DNA of 64,000 nt from Betaproteobacteria bacterium (GTDB lineage Bacteria > Pseudomonadota > Gammaproteobacteria > Burkholderiales > Burkholderiaceae): contig RFMZ01000213.1 in assembly GCA_009927445.1 (NCBI GenBank), forward strand, positions 45,158-109,157, given 5' to 3'. Position numbers and translations under genes: made by a program. Shown piece by piece: positions 35,770 through 44,192 of the stretch (position 1 is its first letter; the number at the start of each line of letters is the position of its first letter). The notes below the pieces were generated by a model. That model worked only from the letters and a program-made list of their open reading frames with translations. It searched no databases and was not told where the DNA came from.

Positions 35770-37398
35770 ATGTTCAAGAAAATCAGAACACTGTCAAGAT
35801 TTCTGCCGTGGGGTATTTGTATCCTGATCGCTTTGTTGATTGTTTCAGGATTACGAATATCGTCGTCTTGGGATATGTGGTTTTTTGCGGTTGTTTTTGT
35901 CTATTTGAGTTGGATGGGTTTGAATGACGTGATGCAGACAAAACATGCCATAACCAATAACTATCCGGTTTCAGGGCACTTACGCTTCTTATTTGAAACG
36001 TTTCGACCAGAGATACGTCAATATCTTTTAGAGTCTGATACTGAAAAGTTACCCTTCTCCCGAAATCAGCGTGCTTTAGTTTATCAACGTGCAAAGGGAG
36101 AGTCTGATAAGCGACCATTAGGTACTATCGAAGACGCCTATCGGCAAGGTATGGAATGGTTACCACATACGATTAATCCCACGAAGCATATAGCCATTAG
36201 TGATTTACGAACTCGCGTTGGTGGTACTAAGTGTCTGATGCCCTATGACATTTCGCTATTTAACGTCTCGGCGATGAGTTTTGGTTCGCTCTCAGGAAAC
36301 GCAATTATGGCCTTAAACAAGGGGGCTAAGATGGGTGGTTTTGCCCATGACACCGGGGAGGGATCTGTTTCAGATTATCACCGGCGACATGGCGGTGATT
36401 TGATTTGGGAGTTAGGCTCTGGTTATTTTGGTTGTCGCAAAGCGGATGGCTCTTTTGATCCTGATCTATTTGCGAAGGTGGCTAGTGAACCACAAATTAA
36501 AATGATTGAGATTAAAATTTCTCAGGGCGCCAAGCCAGGGCATGGCGGAGTTTTACCAGCTGCCAAAATCACGCCAGAAATAGCTAAAACGCGTGGAATT
36601 CCAATGGGGGTAGATTGTATTTCTCCGGCAGGACATTCGAAGTTTAGTACGCCGCTAGAGTTGATGCAGTTTATTGAAGAGTTGCGTAGTTTATCCCAGG
36701 GTAAGCCAATTGGTTTTAAATTATGTATTGGGAAGTTGTCTGAATGGTTTGCGATTATTAAAGCCATGCTTGATACAGGCACGAGACCAGACTTTATTGT
36801 GGTTGATGGCAGTGAGGGCGGTACCGGTGCGGCTCCCGTTGAATTTGTTGATCATGTTGGTACGCCGATGCGCGATGGCTTACGATTAGTGCATGCTAGC
36901 TTAGTAGGGGCTGGCCTGCGCGACGAGATTAAGATTGGAGTTGCCGGCAAGATTATTTCTGCCTTCGATATTGCCCGAGCGTGTGCCATTGGGGCTGATT
37001 GGTGTAATGCGGCGAGAGGGTTTATGTTTGCAGTGGGCTGTATCCAGTCACGGGCCTGCCATACTGATTTATGCCCCACTGGGGTGGCCACTCAGGATGA
37101 GATGCGTCAGCGGGCTTTAAATCCAGAAGATAAATCGCATCGCGTATTTCATTATCATCAAAACACTTTGGTTGCTTTGAGTGAGTTATTGTCAGCGAGT
37201 GGCCATAACCATCCAAATGAGCTCAATGCGAATTCAGTGATTCATCGGAACGGGCTTGGCCGGGCAGTTCCGATGGGGATTAATTTGTTACAACTCGAGC
37301 CGGGTGTATTGCTAAAAAATAACGCGCACGAATATCTCAATAAGCACTTTGATGGCTTAGGATCCTACTGGTTAGAGGCTAGTTCGGCAAATTGGTGA
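35770..37398 (+). CDS. FMN-binding glutamate synthase family protein (GltB-domain-only)
   Basis: A 542-aa protein with two N-terminal membrane helices (about residues 12-50) followed by the FMN/iron-sulphur domain of glutamate synthase. The [3Fe-4S]-type cysteines are in CIQSRACHTDLCPTGVATQ. FMN-domain landmarks are FNVSAMSFGSLSGNA, HDTGEGSVSDYHRRHGGDL and IVVDGSEGGTGAAP. The amidotransferase domain is absent, so it is not a classical GOGAT. Substrate and electron partner are unknown. Its stop is 4 bases from the stop of the convergent site-2 protease. Confidence 0.88.
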   Translation: MFKKIRTLSRFLPWGICILIALLIVSGLRISSSWDMWFFAVVFVYLSWMGLNDVMQTKHAITNNYPVSGHLRFLFETFRPEIRQYLLESDTEKLPFSRNQRALVYQRAKGESDKRPLGTIEDAYRQGMEWLPHTINPTKHIAISDLRTRVGGTKCLMPYDISLFNVSAMSFGSLSGNAIMALNKGAKMGGFAHDTGEGSVSDYHRRHGGDLIWELGSGYFGCRKADGSFDPDLFAKVASEPQIKMIEIKISQGAKPGHGGVLPAAKITPEIAKTRGIPMGVDCISPAGHSKFSTPLELMQFIEELRSLSQGKPIGFKLCIGKLSEWFAIIKAMLDTGTRPDFIVVDGSEGGTGAAPVEFVDHVGTPMRDGLRLVHASLVGAGLRDEIKIGVAGKIISAFDIARACAIGADWCNAARGFMFAVGCIQSRACHTDLCPTGVATQDEMRQRALNPEDKSHRVFHYHQNTLVALSELLSASGHNHPNELNANSVIHRNGLGRAVPMGINLLQLEPGVLLKNNAHEYLNKHFDGLGSYWLEASSANW

Positions 37399-37402
37399 TT
37401 TT

Positions 37403-38047
37403 TCATTGAAACATGAATAGCTCAAGTGCCTCAAGACTCAGCTTGATTAATGGTTCCATCCAGATATCACTGAGTAAGCCAGAGAGCGCAAGCCCTAGCA
37501 GAATAAAAAAACCAAAGGGTTCAATCTTTGACACAAAGCGTGCCTGCTCCATAGGTAAGAGTCCAACGAGGATTCTGCCACCATCAAAGGGTGGTAGTGG
37601 AAAGAGGTTCAGAACTGCTAGTATGACATTCCAATAAATCCCCGCTTTTGCCATACTGATCAGAAGATCTTGCGCATTGGCAGTTGCTAAGAGGATAGAG
37701 AGCAGTAAAGTCCACAGAACGGCTTGGATCCAATTTGATGCCGGACCTGCTAAAGCTACCCAAATCATGTCTCTTTTAGGGTGGTTGAGTGCTAAGAAAT
37801 TGACTGGTACAGGCTTGGCGTAACCAAATAGTATGGGTGAGCCGATTAACTTCAGGACGATTGGAATGAGCAAGGTTCCGACAGGATCAATATGTTTGAT
37901 TGGATTAAGGCTTACTCGGCCCAGATAAAATGCTGTGAAGTCGCCCAAACGCTTCGCTGCATAGGCGTGCGCTGCCTCATGTAAGGTGATAGCTAAAATC
38001 AATGGGATGCCATCGATTAGTAGAGTTTCAACCACGTTTTTTATCAT
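37403..38047 (-). CDS. Site-2 protease family protein (M50)
   Basis: A 214-aa integral membrane zinc protease. The catalytic HEAAHAYAAKRLGD (HExxH) lies in the first helix and the third zinc ligand in NLFPLPPFDGGRIL. It lacks PDZ and CBS domains, so it belongs to the short YwhC/Rip-like group, not RseP. Such proteases cleave membrane-spanning regulators or leftover signal peptides. Gap of 39 bases to the dioxygenase gene upstream; possibly one operon with it and pirin. Confidence 0.9.
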   Translation of the reverse strand: MIKNVVETLLIDGIPLILAITLHEAAHAYAAKRLGDFTAFYLGRVSLNPIKHIDPVGTLLIPIVLKLIGSPILFGYAKPVPVNFLALNHPKRDMIWVALAGPASNWIQAVLWTLLLSILLATANAQDLLISMAKAGIYWNVILAVLNLFPLPPFDGGRILVGLLPMEQARFVSKIEPFGFFILLGLALSGLLSDIWMEPLIKLSLEALELFMFQ

Positions 38048-38086
38048 TGAAAATTCTGGTAGAACTACTTTGAAATGAAGGAATAC

Positions 38087-38920
38087 TTATCGACCATTTA
38101 AACCCAGTCCAAAACTGAGCATGCTAATACTGGCCATTTCAATACCATCGGTAATGACTTGGCATGACTCATTAGGATATTTTACGCCCAAGATATAAAG
38201 TGCTGGCAGATAATGTTCTGGACTTGGCATTGCTAATTTGGCAGCAGTGAGTATTTCAGGATTGGTTTGACGCCAGTTAAGAAGATTTTTTAAGTGATTC
38301 GTCGGCAGATCTGATGCTTGCTTGAATGGTAATAAAGACTTGAAGAAGTTGTTAAATTGGATTGCCCACTGCGCTGCAGGGGGATTTTCAGACCACTGAA
38401 TTTGCGACAAGTTGTGAACCACATTGCCACTACCAATAATTAGTACGCCTTCTTTCCGAAGATTTTGTAATTGCAGCGCGATTTGGACATGTTCTTGTTC
38501 AGTTAAAGACCCATCAAGACTCATTTGCACGACGGGTATATGCGCTTTTGGAAATAGATATTTAAGTACTGACCATGAGCCATGATCTAAGCCCCATTCA
38601 GATTCTTCCAAGACGCAATGTGTAGCTTGTGCTTGAATGAGGTTTTTAATCCGAAGCGCAAGGGATGGCGAACCGGGGGCCGGATATTGGATAGCGCTTA
38701 ATTCTGGTGGGAAATGCTCAAAATCATGAATTGTTTGAGGGTATTGCATGGCGGTAAGCCAGGTACCTCGGGTTACCCAATGCGCAGAAATCATGAGAAT
38801 AGCGCTGGGTCTGAGGTCATATACATTGGCCAGTTTGGACCAAGCATCCGTATATTGATTGGGGTGTAGCGCGTACATCGGGTTACCATGCCCAATAAAA
38901 AGAGCTGGCAGCCGAGGCAT
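38087..38920 (-). CDS. DODA-type extradiol aromatic ring-opening dioxygenase (LigB/YgiD-like)
   Basis: A 277-aa class III extradiol dioxygenase-fold protein. Metal-site segments are ALFIGHGNPMYAL near the N-terminus, ILMISAHWVTRG, and ECGLDHGSW-type EWGLDHGSWSVLKYLF. The end, EMASISMLSFGLG, is usual for YgiD-like members. Homologues open DOPA or similar catechols. The natural substrate here is unknown. It follows pirin by 21 bases. Confidence 0.88.
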   Translation of the reverse strand: MPRLPALFIGHGNPMYALHPNQYTDAWSKLANVYDLRPSAILMISAHWVTRGTWLTAMQYPQTIHDFEHFPPELSAIQYPAPGSPSLALRIKNLIQAQATHCVLEESEWGLDHGSWSVLKYLFPKAHIPVVQMSLDGSLTEQEHVQIALQLQNLRKEGVLIIGSGNVVHNLSQIQWSENPPAAQWAIQFNNFFKSLLPFKQASDLPTNHLKNLLNWRQTNPEILTAAKLAMPSPEHYLPALYILGVKYPNESCQVITDGIEMASISMLSFGLGLNGR

Positions 38921-38941
38921 TAAGGACTTACCTCTAAAAAA

Positions 38942-39670
38942 TTAATGAGTAGCTTGTTGCGGTATGACACGCGGGGGTAGATCAAATAATAAGATTTCAC
39001 AATCTTTTGCTTGGTTGATAACTATGCTTGTTTCTTCAGTGAGCATGAGCGCATCTCCCACTTGCAGAATTTCATCATTAATATGAACTTGTCCACGGGC
39101 AACATGAACGTAGGCTAGACGATTATTTTCGAGAATATAATTCGTTGTTTCAGCACCGTCAAATAAGCCGGCAAATAGTTTTGTATTGGAATGGATAGTG
39201 ACAGAACCATCAGCACCGTCTGGGGATGCAACTAGACGCAGTTTGCCGCGTTTTTCTGCACTCGGAAATAGAGTTTGTTCATAGCTCGGATTGACCCCTA
39301 ATAGATCTGGTTGAATCCAAATTTGTAAGAGGTGGGTCGTTTGATTAGGGGCGTGATTAAATTCACTATGCATCACCCCTTTACCCGCACTCATCCGTTG
39401 TACTTCATTGGGATAAATTGCTTTGCCGTTGCCCATATTATCTTCATGAGCCAGCTCACCTTCAAGAATATACGTAATAATTTCCATATCCCGGTGTCCA
39501 TGGGTACCAAAGCCCTTACCTGAAGCAATCCAATCTTCATTGATGACCCGCAAAGGTCCAAACCCCATAAATTGCGGGTCATGATAATCAGCAAAGGAAA
39601 AGCTGTGAAATGATTTAAGCCAGCCATGGTCGCCATAGCCTCTGTCCTGAGATAGTCGTTTATGTTTCAT
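38942..39670 (-). CDS. Pirin family protein
   Basis: A 242-aa bicupin. Pirin metal ligands are visible in GFGTHGHRDMEIITYILEG and VMHSEFNHAP. The opening KHKRLSQDRGYGDHGWLKSF and FSFADYHDPQFMGFG are family hallmarks. Some pirins are quercetinases and others act as regulators. The track extends to TTG 39682, but ATG 39670 gives the normal N-terminus. Probable operon with the dioxygenase downstream. Confidence 0.92.
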   Translation of the reverse strand: MKHKRLSQDRGYGDHGWLKSFHSFSFADYHDPQFMGFGPLRVINEDWIASGKGFGTHGHRDMEIITYILEGELAHEDNMGNGKAIYPNEVQRMSAGKGVMHSEFNHAPNQTTHLLQIWIQPDLLGVNPSYEQTLFPSAEKRGKLRLVASPDGADGSVTIHSNTKLFAGLFDGAETTNYILENNRLAYVHVARGQVHINDEILQVGDALMLTEETSIVINQAKDCEILLFDLPPRVIPQQATH

Positions 39671-39788
39671 ACAATTATTCAATAGTTCAAAATTTAAGTC
39701 TTAAGGATAGACTATTTTAGAGCAAGCTCGGGATAACCGAGTTATTTGAGGATAAATGACTATTTCAGGTCGCTAGCTATGCCCTGTA

Positions 39789-39821
39789 AGTACATCTCAT
39801 CCGATTGGCCTTAGATGTACT
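39789..39821 (-). terminator. Hairpin downstream of cynS (weak terminator candidate)
   Basis: AGTACATCT (39789-39797) and AGATGTACT (39813-39821) form a 9-bp perfect stem with a 15-base loop, 14 bases beyond the cynS stop. No T-tract follows on the minus strand, so it may be an mRNA 3'-end stabiliser instead. Confidence 0.35.
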
Positions 39822-39835
39822 CTATCGTTTAAACG

Positions 39836-40282
39836 TTAATAGGTCTTGTACGACAAGTACTTACCAGATAAAACTACATTGACGCGATCGCCTTTGGGGT
39901 CAGCCTCACGCTGAATATCCATTGAAAAGTCTATGGCACTCATAATGCCATCGCCAAATTCCTCATGGATAAGTTCTTTAATGGTTGTGCCATAGACGCT
40001 CACAATTTCATACCACCGGTAAATCAATGGGTCAGTAGGTACGGCGCTTGGAAGAGAACCTTTATAGGGTACTATTTGAAGCCAGGCCATTTCTTCATCA
40101 GTTAGATGAAAAAGCTTACCAGCTGCTTCAGCTTGCTCTTTTGTAAAAGTCATTTGTCCTAGGCAAGCTGCTGTAACCCACTCTTTTGATTGGCCAATAG
40201 TTTTGGCAATATCTGCCCACTTGAGACCATTTTTTACTTTTGCGGCAACAATTTTTTGAGTAACAACATCACGATTCATCAT
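39836..40282 (-). CDS. cynS: Cyanase (cyanate hydratase)
   Basis: Decomposes cyanate with bicarbonate to ammonia and CO2. The 148-aa protein carries all three catalytic residues in the expected spacing: Arg89, Glu92 (YRWYEIVSVYG) and Ser115 (GIMSAIDF), equivalent to Arg96, Glu99 and Ser122 of the E. coli enzyme. The N-terminal helix-turn-helix-like domain is present. AGGA precedes the ATGATG start. It is the last gene of a transporter operon and starts 16 bases after the corrected end of the ATPase gene. It provides ammonium from imported or internal cyanate. Confidence 0.96.
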   Translation of the reverse strand: MMNRDVVTQKIVAAKVKNGLKWADIAKTIGQSKEWVTAACLGQMTFTKEQAEAAGKLFHLTDEEMAWLQIVPYKGSLPSAVPTDPLIYRWYEIVSVYGTTIKELIHEEFGDGIMSAIDFSMDIQREADPKGDRVNVVLSGKYLSYKTY

Positions 40283-40298
40283 AGTAGTTCCTGTAGTT

Positions 40299-41167
40299 TT
40301 AGTTAATTAAAGTGGATTCTTGGCCGGGCATCACAATCAGAGGTTCATAACCCGCAAGGGATGTTTTATGATCATTTTGCGCTTGTAATTTTTTAGAACG
40401 GTTCACTAAAAAGTCAACCAAGTGATTCCGGACGGGGTAATACATGGGTTCATGGTGCAAAGTTGCACGTTGCCGATTTTTTGGTAAGTATTGATTACAA
40501 TCTCGGCGATCCTAGCATTTGGCCCATTACTCATTAGCATAATGCGGTCCGATAGGAGGATTGCCTCATCGACGTCGTGCGTAATCATGAAGACAGTTTG
40601 TTTTGTTTCGTGGCAAATTTTGAGGAGTTCATCTTGTATCACTCCGCGAGTGAGTGCATCGAGCGCCCCAAATGGCTCATCAAGTAAAAGCATTTCGGGT
40701 TCGATCGCAAAAGCTCTGGCAATACCAACGCGCTGTTTCATGCCGCCAGATAACTCAGAGGGCTTTTTTTGACCAACACCCGATAAGCCGACTAGGTCGA
40801 GGTATTTTGTGCTGTGCTGCTCAATTTGTTGTTTTTTCCAATCTGGGAACTTGGATTTAACGGCAAAACAGACATTTTCTAGGACAGTCATCCATGGCAT
40901 CAGGGCATGCCCTTGAAAGACTACACCGCGGTCTAAACTTGGCCCTTTGATTTCTCGGCCCAGCATAAAGGCATAACCATTCGTTGCTTGTTCTAGGCCT
41001 GCTAGGACATTTAAGATAGTCGTTTTTCCACATCCAGAATGACCAATGATACAAATAAATTCACCCCGGTTGATTTCGAAATTGATGCCATCAAAAACTG
41101 GTGGGGAGTTAGCGCCATAAGATTTGGATAAATTTTGAACTTGCAAGAATGCATTTTTAGTCTGCAT
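40299..41167 (-). CDS. cynD: Nitrate/cyanate-type ABC transporter ATP-binding protein, one frameshift as read
   Basis: An ABC ATPase of the NrtD/CynD/SsuB group, about 289 aa after correction. Walker A is GHSGCGKTTILN, the signature LSGGMKQRVGIARA, and Walker B LLLDEPFGALDALTRG. As read, the frame ends at 40406 with an abnormal tail. Adding one T to the TT run (plus-strand AA at 40486-40487) restores the conserved tail LHHEPMYYPVRNHLVDFLVN and carries the gene to TAA 40299-40301. ATG 41167 overlaps the permease end by 11 bases; the track's longer start (41227) lies deep inside the permease gene. Confidence 0.9.
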
Positions 41168-42029
41168 AAGATACCGCCTTTTGAAGTTGTCCAAATAATG
41201 TATCAAGTAGCATACCAACGGTACCAATCATGACAATTGCAAAAATAACACTCGAAAGCGAGAGATTATTCCACTCATTCCATAGGAAGTAGCCAATCCC
41301 GGTTCCACCAACTAACATTTCTGCTGCAACGATGACAAGCCAAGCAATCCCCATCGAGATACGCATACCAGTGAGAATGGTTGGTGCTGCGGCAGGTAGG
41401 ATGACTAAAAAAGCTTTTCTGAGGGGATTCACTTCAAGTGTTTTAGCGACATTGAGCCACTCTTTACGCACACTAGCAACACCAAAAGCCGTATTGATCA
41501 GCATGGGCCAAATAGAGCAGATAAAAATAACAAAAATTGCAGAGATAGAGGAGTCCTTAATCGTGTAGAGAGCGATGGGCATCCAGGCCAGAGGCGAGAT
41601 TGGTTTGAGAACTTGGATAAATGGATTGAGTGCTTGATAAAAAAGTGGCGACATCCCAATCAAAAATCCTAGGGGTAAGGCGATCATCATGGCTAACAAG
41701 AAACCAAACCCAACCCTCGATAAGGAGTGCGCTAATTGGATGCCAATACCCTTATCATTTGGACCGTTGTCGTAAAAGGGGTGAGCCAGTTGTTTATAAA
41801 ATGTGCTACCCATTTGTTGCAGACTAGGAAAACCTGTCTTTTGAACAGTATTACCCAGGCTGTTACCCATTAGTTCGTTATATTCAGCAGAGTTCGTATT
41901 GCTAACAGTTGCTGCCATATTTGACTTACTTACTTTGGGTGTAGTACTCACATGCCAAAGCAAAAGTACGAATATAAAAATAAGAACGGATAGCAAAGTA
42001 CCTTTAGTTTTAATTGATAGAGAGGACAT
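41157..42029 (-). CDS. cynB: ABC transporter permease, nitrate/cyanate/taurine type
   Basis: A 290-aa inner-membrane permease with about six helices. The cytoplasmic EAA-type loop is the segment WLNVAKTLEVNPLRKAFLVI followed by LPAAAPTILTGMRISMGIAW. An N-terminal extension (about residues 30-95) includes a helix and a loop usual for NrtB-like permeases. It lies 17 bases after the binding-protein gene and overlaps the ATPase gene. The cyanate assignment comes from the linked cyanase; nitrate or another anion cannot be excluded. Confidence 0.9.
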   Translation of the reverse strand: MSSLSIKTKGTLLSVLIFIFVLLLWHVSTTPKVSKSNMAATVSNTNSAEYNELMGNSLGNTVQKTGFPSLQQMGSTFYKQLAHPFYDNGPNDKGIGIQLAHSLSRVGFGFLLAMMIALPLGFLIGMSPLFYQALNPFIQVLKPISPLAWMPIALYTIKDSSISAIFVIFICSIWPMLINTAFGVASVRKEWLNVAKTLEVNPLRKAFLVILPAAAPTILTGMRISMGIAWLVIVAAEMLVGGTGIGYFLWNEWNNLSLSSVIFAIVMIGTVGMLLDTLFGQLQKAVSYAD

Positions 42030-42046
42030 TTTTTTCCATGTATTGG

Positions 42047-43414
42047 TTACGATTTTTTACTAAAAGAATTTGCATAGGCTTGGGCTTGCATTGGATCAAA
42101 TTCTTTACCCATAATTTTGACTTTGCGATAGCCAGTTTTAGCCTGCTCAGGGATATCCATACCGTTTTCTTGCATATATTTTTTCGCGTCTGTAAGTAGG
42201 AATACTTTTTCAGAGATTGCCTTGTAATTGACATCTCCTTTGACATATCCCCAGCGTTGCATTTGTGTGAGCATCCAGGTTGCCATGGAGTACCAAGGAA
42301 TTGGGTTGAAATCAATCCGGTCGGGTACATTTTGGACATTGCCTAGGCCATCTGCAAACTTTCCAGTTAAGACTTGCATGACTACACTTTCTGGTTGATT
42401 GAGGTAGTTTTGCGGAGAGATTACCTTGGCGATCAGGGGGCGATTTTTCGGATCACTAGCCATGTTTGCAGCATTTAATACAGCCCGATAGAGTGCGGCA
42501 AAGGTATTTGGATTTTGTTTGATGAATTCCTCAGAAGTTCCAAAGGCGCAGCATGGGTGACCATTCCAGATTTCTTTCGTGAGAATATGAATAAATCCCA
42601 CTTCGTCATAGACCGCGCGTTGATTAAATGGGTCAGGTCCCAAAAAGCCATCGATATTGCCGGCTCGCAGATTAGCGACCATTTCTGGTGGGGGAGTAAC
42701 GCGTATTTGAATATCCTTATCGGGATCTAGACCTGCCTGCGCGACGTAATATCGTAATAGAAAATTATGCATGGAGTATTCAAATGGAACCGCAAACTTC
42801 ATCCCTTTCCAGGTGCTTGGGTCTCTTTTGTCTTTATGTTTATTCGCGAGAGTGATTGCTTGCCCATTGACATTTTGAATTGTTGCCACGCGCATGGGGG
42901 TGGGGTCAGAACCAAGCCCCATCGAAATGGACATTGGCATAGGAGATAGAAAATGGGATGCATCATGTTCTTTACTAAGCATTTTGTCTCGGATGAGCGC
43001 CCAGCCAGCAGTTTTCATTAGTGATACATTCAGCCCTTGTTTTTTATAAAAACCTAGTGGGTCAGCCATAATGAGTGGCGTTGCACAGGTAATAGCGATA
43101 AAGCCAAGTTTTAGATCTTTCTTTTCTAATGGCGCTTTTTCTTGGGCCATCGCTTGCAAGGACTCGATTGGTAAGAAGCCTGATAAAGCGCTCATTGCAC
43201 CGCCAGTGCCGACAGACTTTAGAAAGGCTCGACGACGCATTTCGCTCGGAAATAAAGCTTTTACAAGGCTAGCCTCTACAAAATCTGCGCTGAGCTTTTC
43301 GTCATCTACTTGAGGAGATGTGGCCTTGACATGTTCGGCTTCTGATTGATGTTGGCCACAACTACAGCGGCTAAAGAGTGGCTGATCTGGATCGAATGGT
43401 TTAAAAGTATTCAT
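42047..43414 (-). CDS. cynA: CmpA/NrtA-family ABC substrate-binding protein, Tat-exported (probable cyanate receptor)
   Basis: A 455-aa receptor of the NrtA/CmpA/CynA group. A cysteine-containing N-terminal extension (FSRCSCGQHQS, residues 14-24) precedes a twin-arginine signal, RRRAFLKSVGTGG (about 60-72), so export of a folded protein is expected. The binding domain has LKLGFIAITCATPLIMADPL and AVPFEYSMHNFLLRYYVAQA. It is first in the cyn operon. A long upstream gap holds an NtrC-like site. The ligand is inferred from the cyanase; nitrate or bicarbonate are alternatives within this family. Confidence 0.88.
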   Translation of the reverse strand: MNTFKPFDPDQPLFSRCSCGQHQSEAEHVKATSPQVDDEKLSADFVEASLVKALFPSEMRRRAFLKSVGTGGAMSALSGFLPIESLQAMAQEKAPLEKKDLKLGFIAITCATPLIMADPLGFYKKQGLNVSLMKTAGWALIRDKMLSKEHDASHFLSPMPMSISMGLGSDPTPMRVATIQNVNGQAITLANKHKDKRDPSTWKGMKFAVPFEYSMHNFLLRYYVAQAGLDPDKDIQIRVTPPPEMVANLRAGNIDGFLGPDPFNQRAVYDEVGFIHILTKEIWNGHPCCAFGTSEEFIKQNPNTFAALYRAVLNAANMASDPKNRPLIAKVISPQNYLNQPESVVMQVLTGKFADGLGNVQNVPDRIDFNPIPWYSMATWMLTQMQRWGYVKGDVNYKAISEKVFLLTDAKKYMQENGMDIPEQAKTGYRKVKIMGKEFDPMQAQAYANSFSKKS

Positions 43415-43633
43415 GGATTTCCTCTTTATTTTTAAAATGAACGGGGTATGGACATTGTAAGTTGTTACTGGATAAAGTATTTAATGCGTATTTAATTGCA
43501 AAATTGGATTAGATGTAATGATTGTTTGGACGGAAAAAAGAACTGTTGAATAAGATCTGATTATTCAAAATATGGTGGAGGTGAAAACATACGATTGCAC
43601 CAAATAGGATCTTTAGCGCACTTTTTTGGAGTT

Positions 43634-43650
43634 TGCACAAATTTGGTGCA
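43634..43650. promoter_or_regulatory. NtrC-like binding site upstream of the cyn operon
   Basis: TGCACAAATTTGGTGCA matches the NtrC pattern TGCAC-N5-TGGTGCA at every fixed base and is almost palindromic. It lies about 220 bases before the cynA start. A second partial site, TGCACCAAAT, begins at 43596. This suggests induction of cyanate use under nitrogen limitation. Confidence 0.6.
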
Positions 43651-43791
43651 GAGTAAAATACTCATCAATACGGATAGAAATGGATATTCAGAAAGTCATC
43701 GCAAGCGATTAGAAGTCCGGGGTGGTATTGAGGTTAGACTCTATCAATTAGCAAGGTCTGAACATGACGACTAGGTAAATTTTTAAGTAGG

Positions 43792-43874
43792 GGAAGATAT
43801 GTCTTCCAGCAAATCTGGCGAGAAACTCCCCAGATGTTATGTCAATGCGCTTGGGGATTACTGTTTCCCCCCAA
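43792..43874. other. Three consecutive hairpins, possible structured RNA or 3'-end region
   Basis: Hairpin 1: GGAAGA-TATG-TCTTCC (43792-43807). Hairpin 2: ATCTGG-C-GAG-AAA-CTC-C-CCAGAT (43813-43835), nine pairs with one internal mismatch. Hairpin 3: TTGGGG...CCCCAA (43851-43874). They lie between a 45-codon ORF and cynA on the minus strand. No long T-tract follows any of them. No known RNA family was recognised. Confidence 0.4.
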
Positions 43875-43962
43875 TTTCTAATATGACAGGTAGTGTGTTA
43901 TCGACGTTGGATCGTTAAGAAACGACTATCTAAGTTCTAAAAGCCTACAAAGCTTAGATGAT

Positions 43963-44100
43963 TTAGCCAAATACATAGCCAAGATGGGCTGCTGTTATCG
44001 CAAAAAGGATAGCGAGGCAAGTTGCACCGGCAAGCATAACTACGAGGGTAATTACTCGCTTGTTAATTTCTTCTTTCGATTCTTTGTGCCATTCATTCAT
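43963..44100 (-). CDS. Small single-helix membrane protein (45 aa), absent from the ORF track
   Basis: Reads MNEWHKESKEEINKRV, then one membrane helix (VVMLAGATCLAILFAITAA) and ends HLGYVFG. AGGA lies seven bases before the ATG at 44100. A polar charged head followed by a single helix is typical of small membrane subunits or stress peptides, but no family is recognised. It is on the same strand as the SDR gene upstream (44193-44948, 92 bases away) and may share its transcript. Confidence 0.55.
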   Translation of the reverse strand: MNEWHKESKEEINKRVITLVVMLAGATCLAILFAITAAHLGYVFG

Positions 44101-44192
44101 TGTGTGATCCTAGGTAAAGGGTGTAAACCAATTTACATCCATCTGTAAAATATTCTTCTATTATCCACCAAATATAAGGCGAAAAGCAATTT

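Larger units (their letters stand above)
43415..43962. other. Intergenic region upstream of the cyn operon (about 550 bp)
   Basis: No convincing gene. It contains the NtrC-like box (43634-43650) with a half-site at 43596-43605, a row of three hairpins (43792-43874) and smaller stems (for example GAGTA/TACTC near 43651). One plus-strand frame is open from about 43550 to 43775 without an ATG start and may be chance or a gene remnant. The cyn promoter must lie within it; no clean -12/-24 sigma-54 element was found on the minus strand. Confidence 0.6.

Noticed and set aside
43480-43520. Sigma-54 promoter on the minus strand (TTTTGCAAT)
   Set aside because: A -12-like TTGC is present but the -24 GG is missing at the required spacing.
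43550-43775. Open plus-strand frame with protein-like residues in the cyn upstream gap
   Set aside because: Only TTG/GTG starts, no ribosome site, no recognisable family, and the NtrC-like site lies inside it; probably chance or an old remnant.
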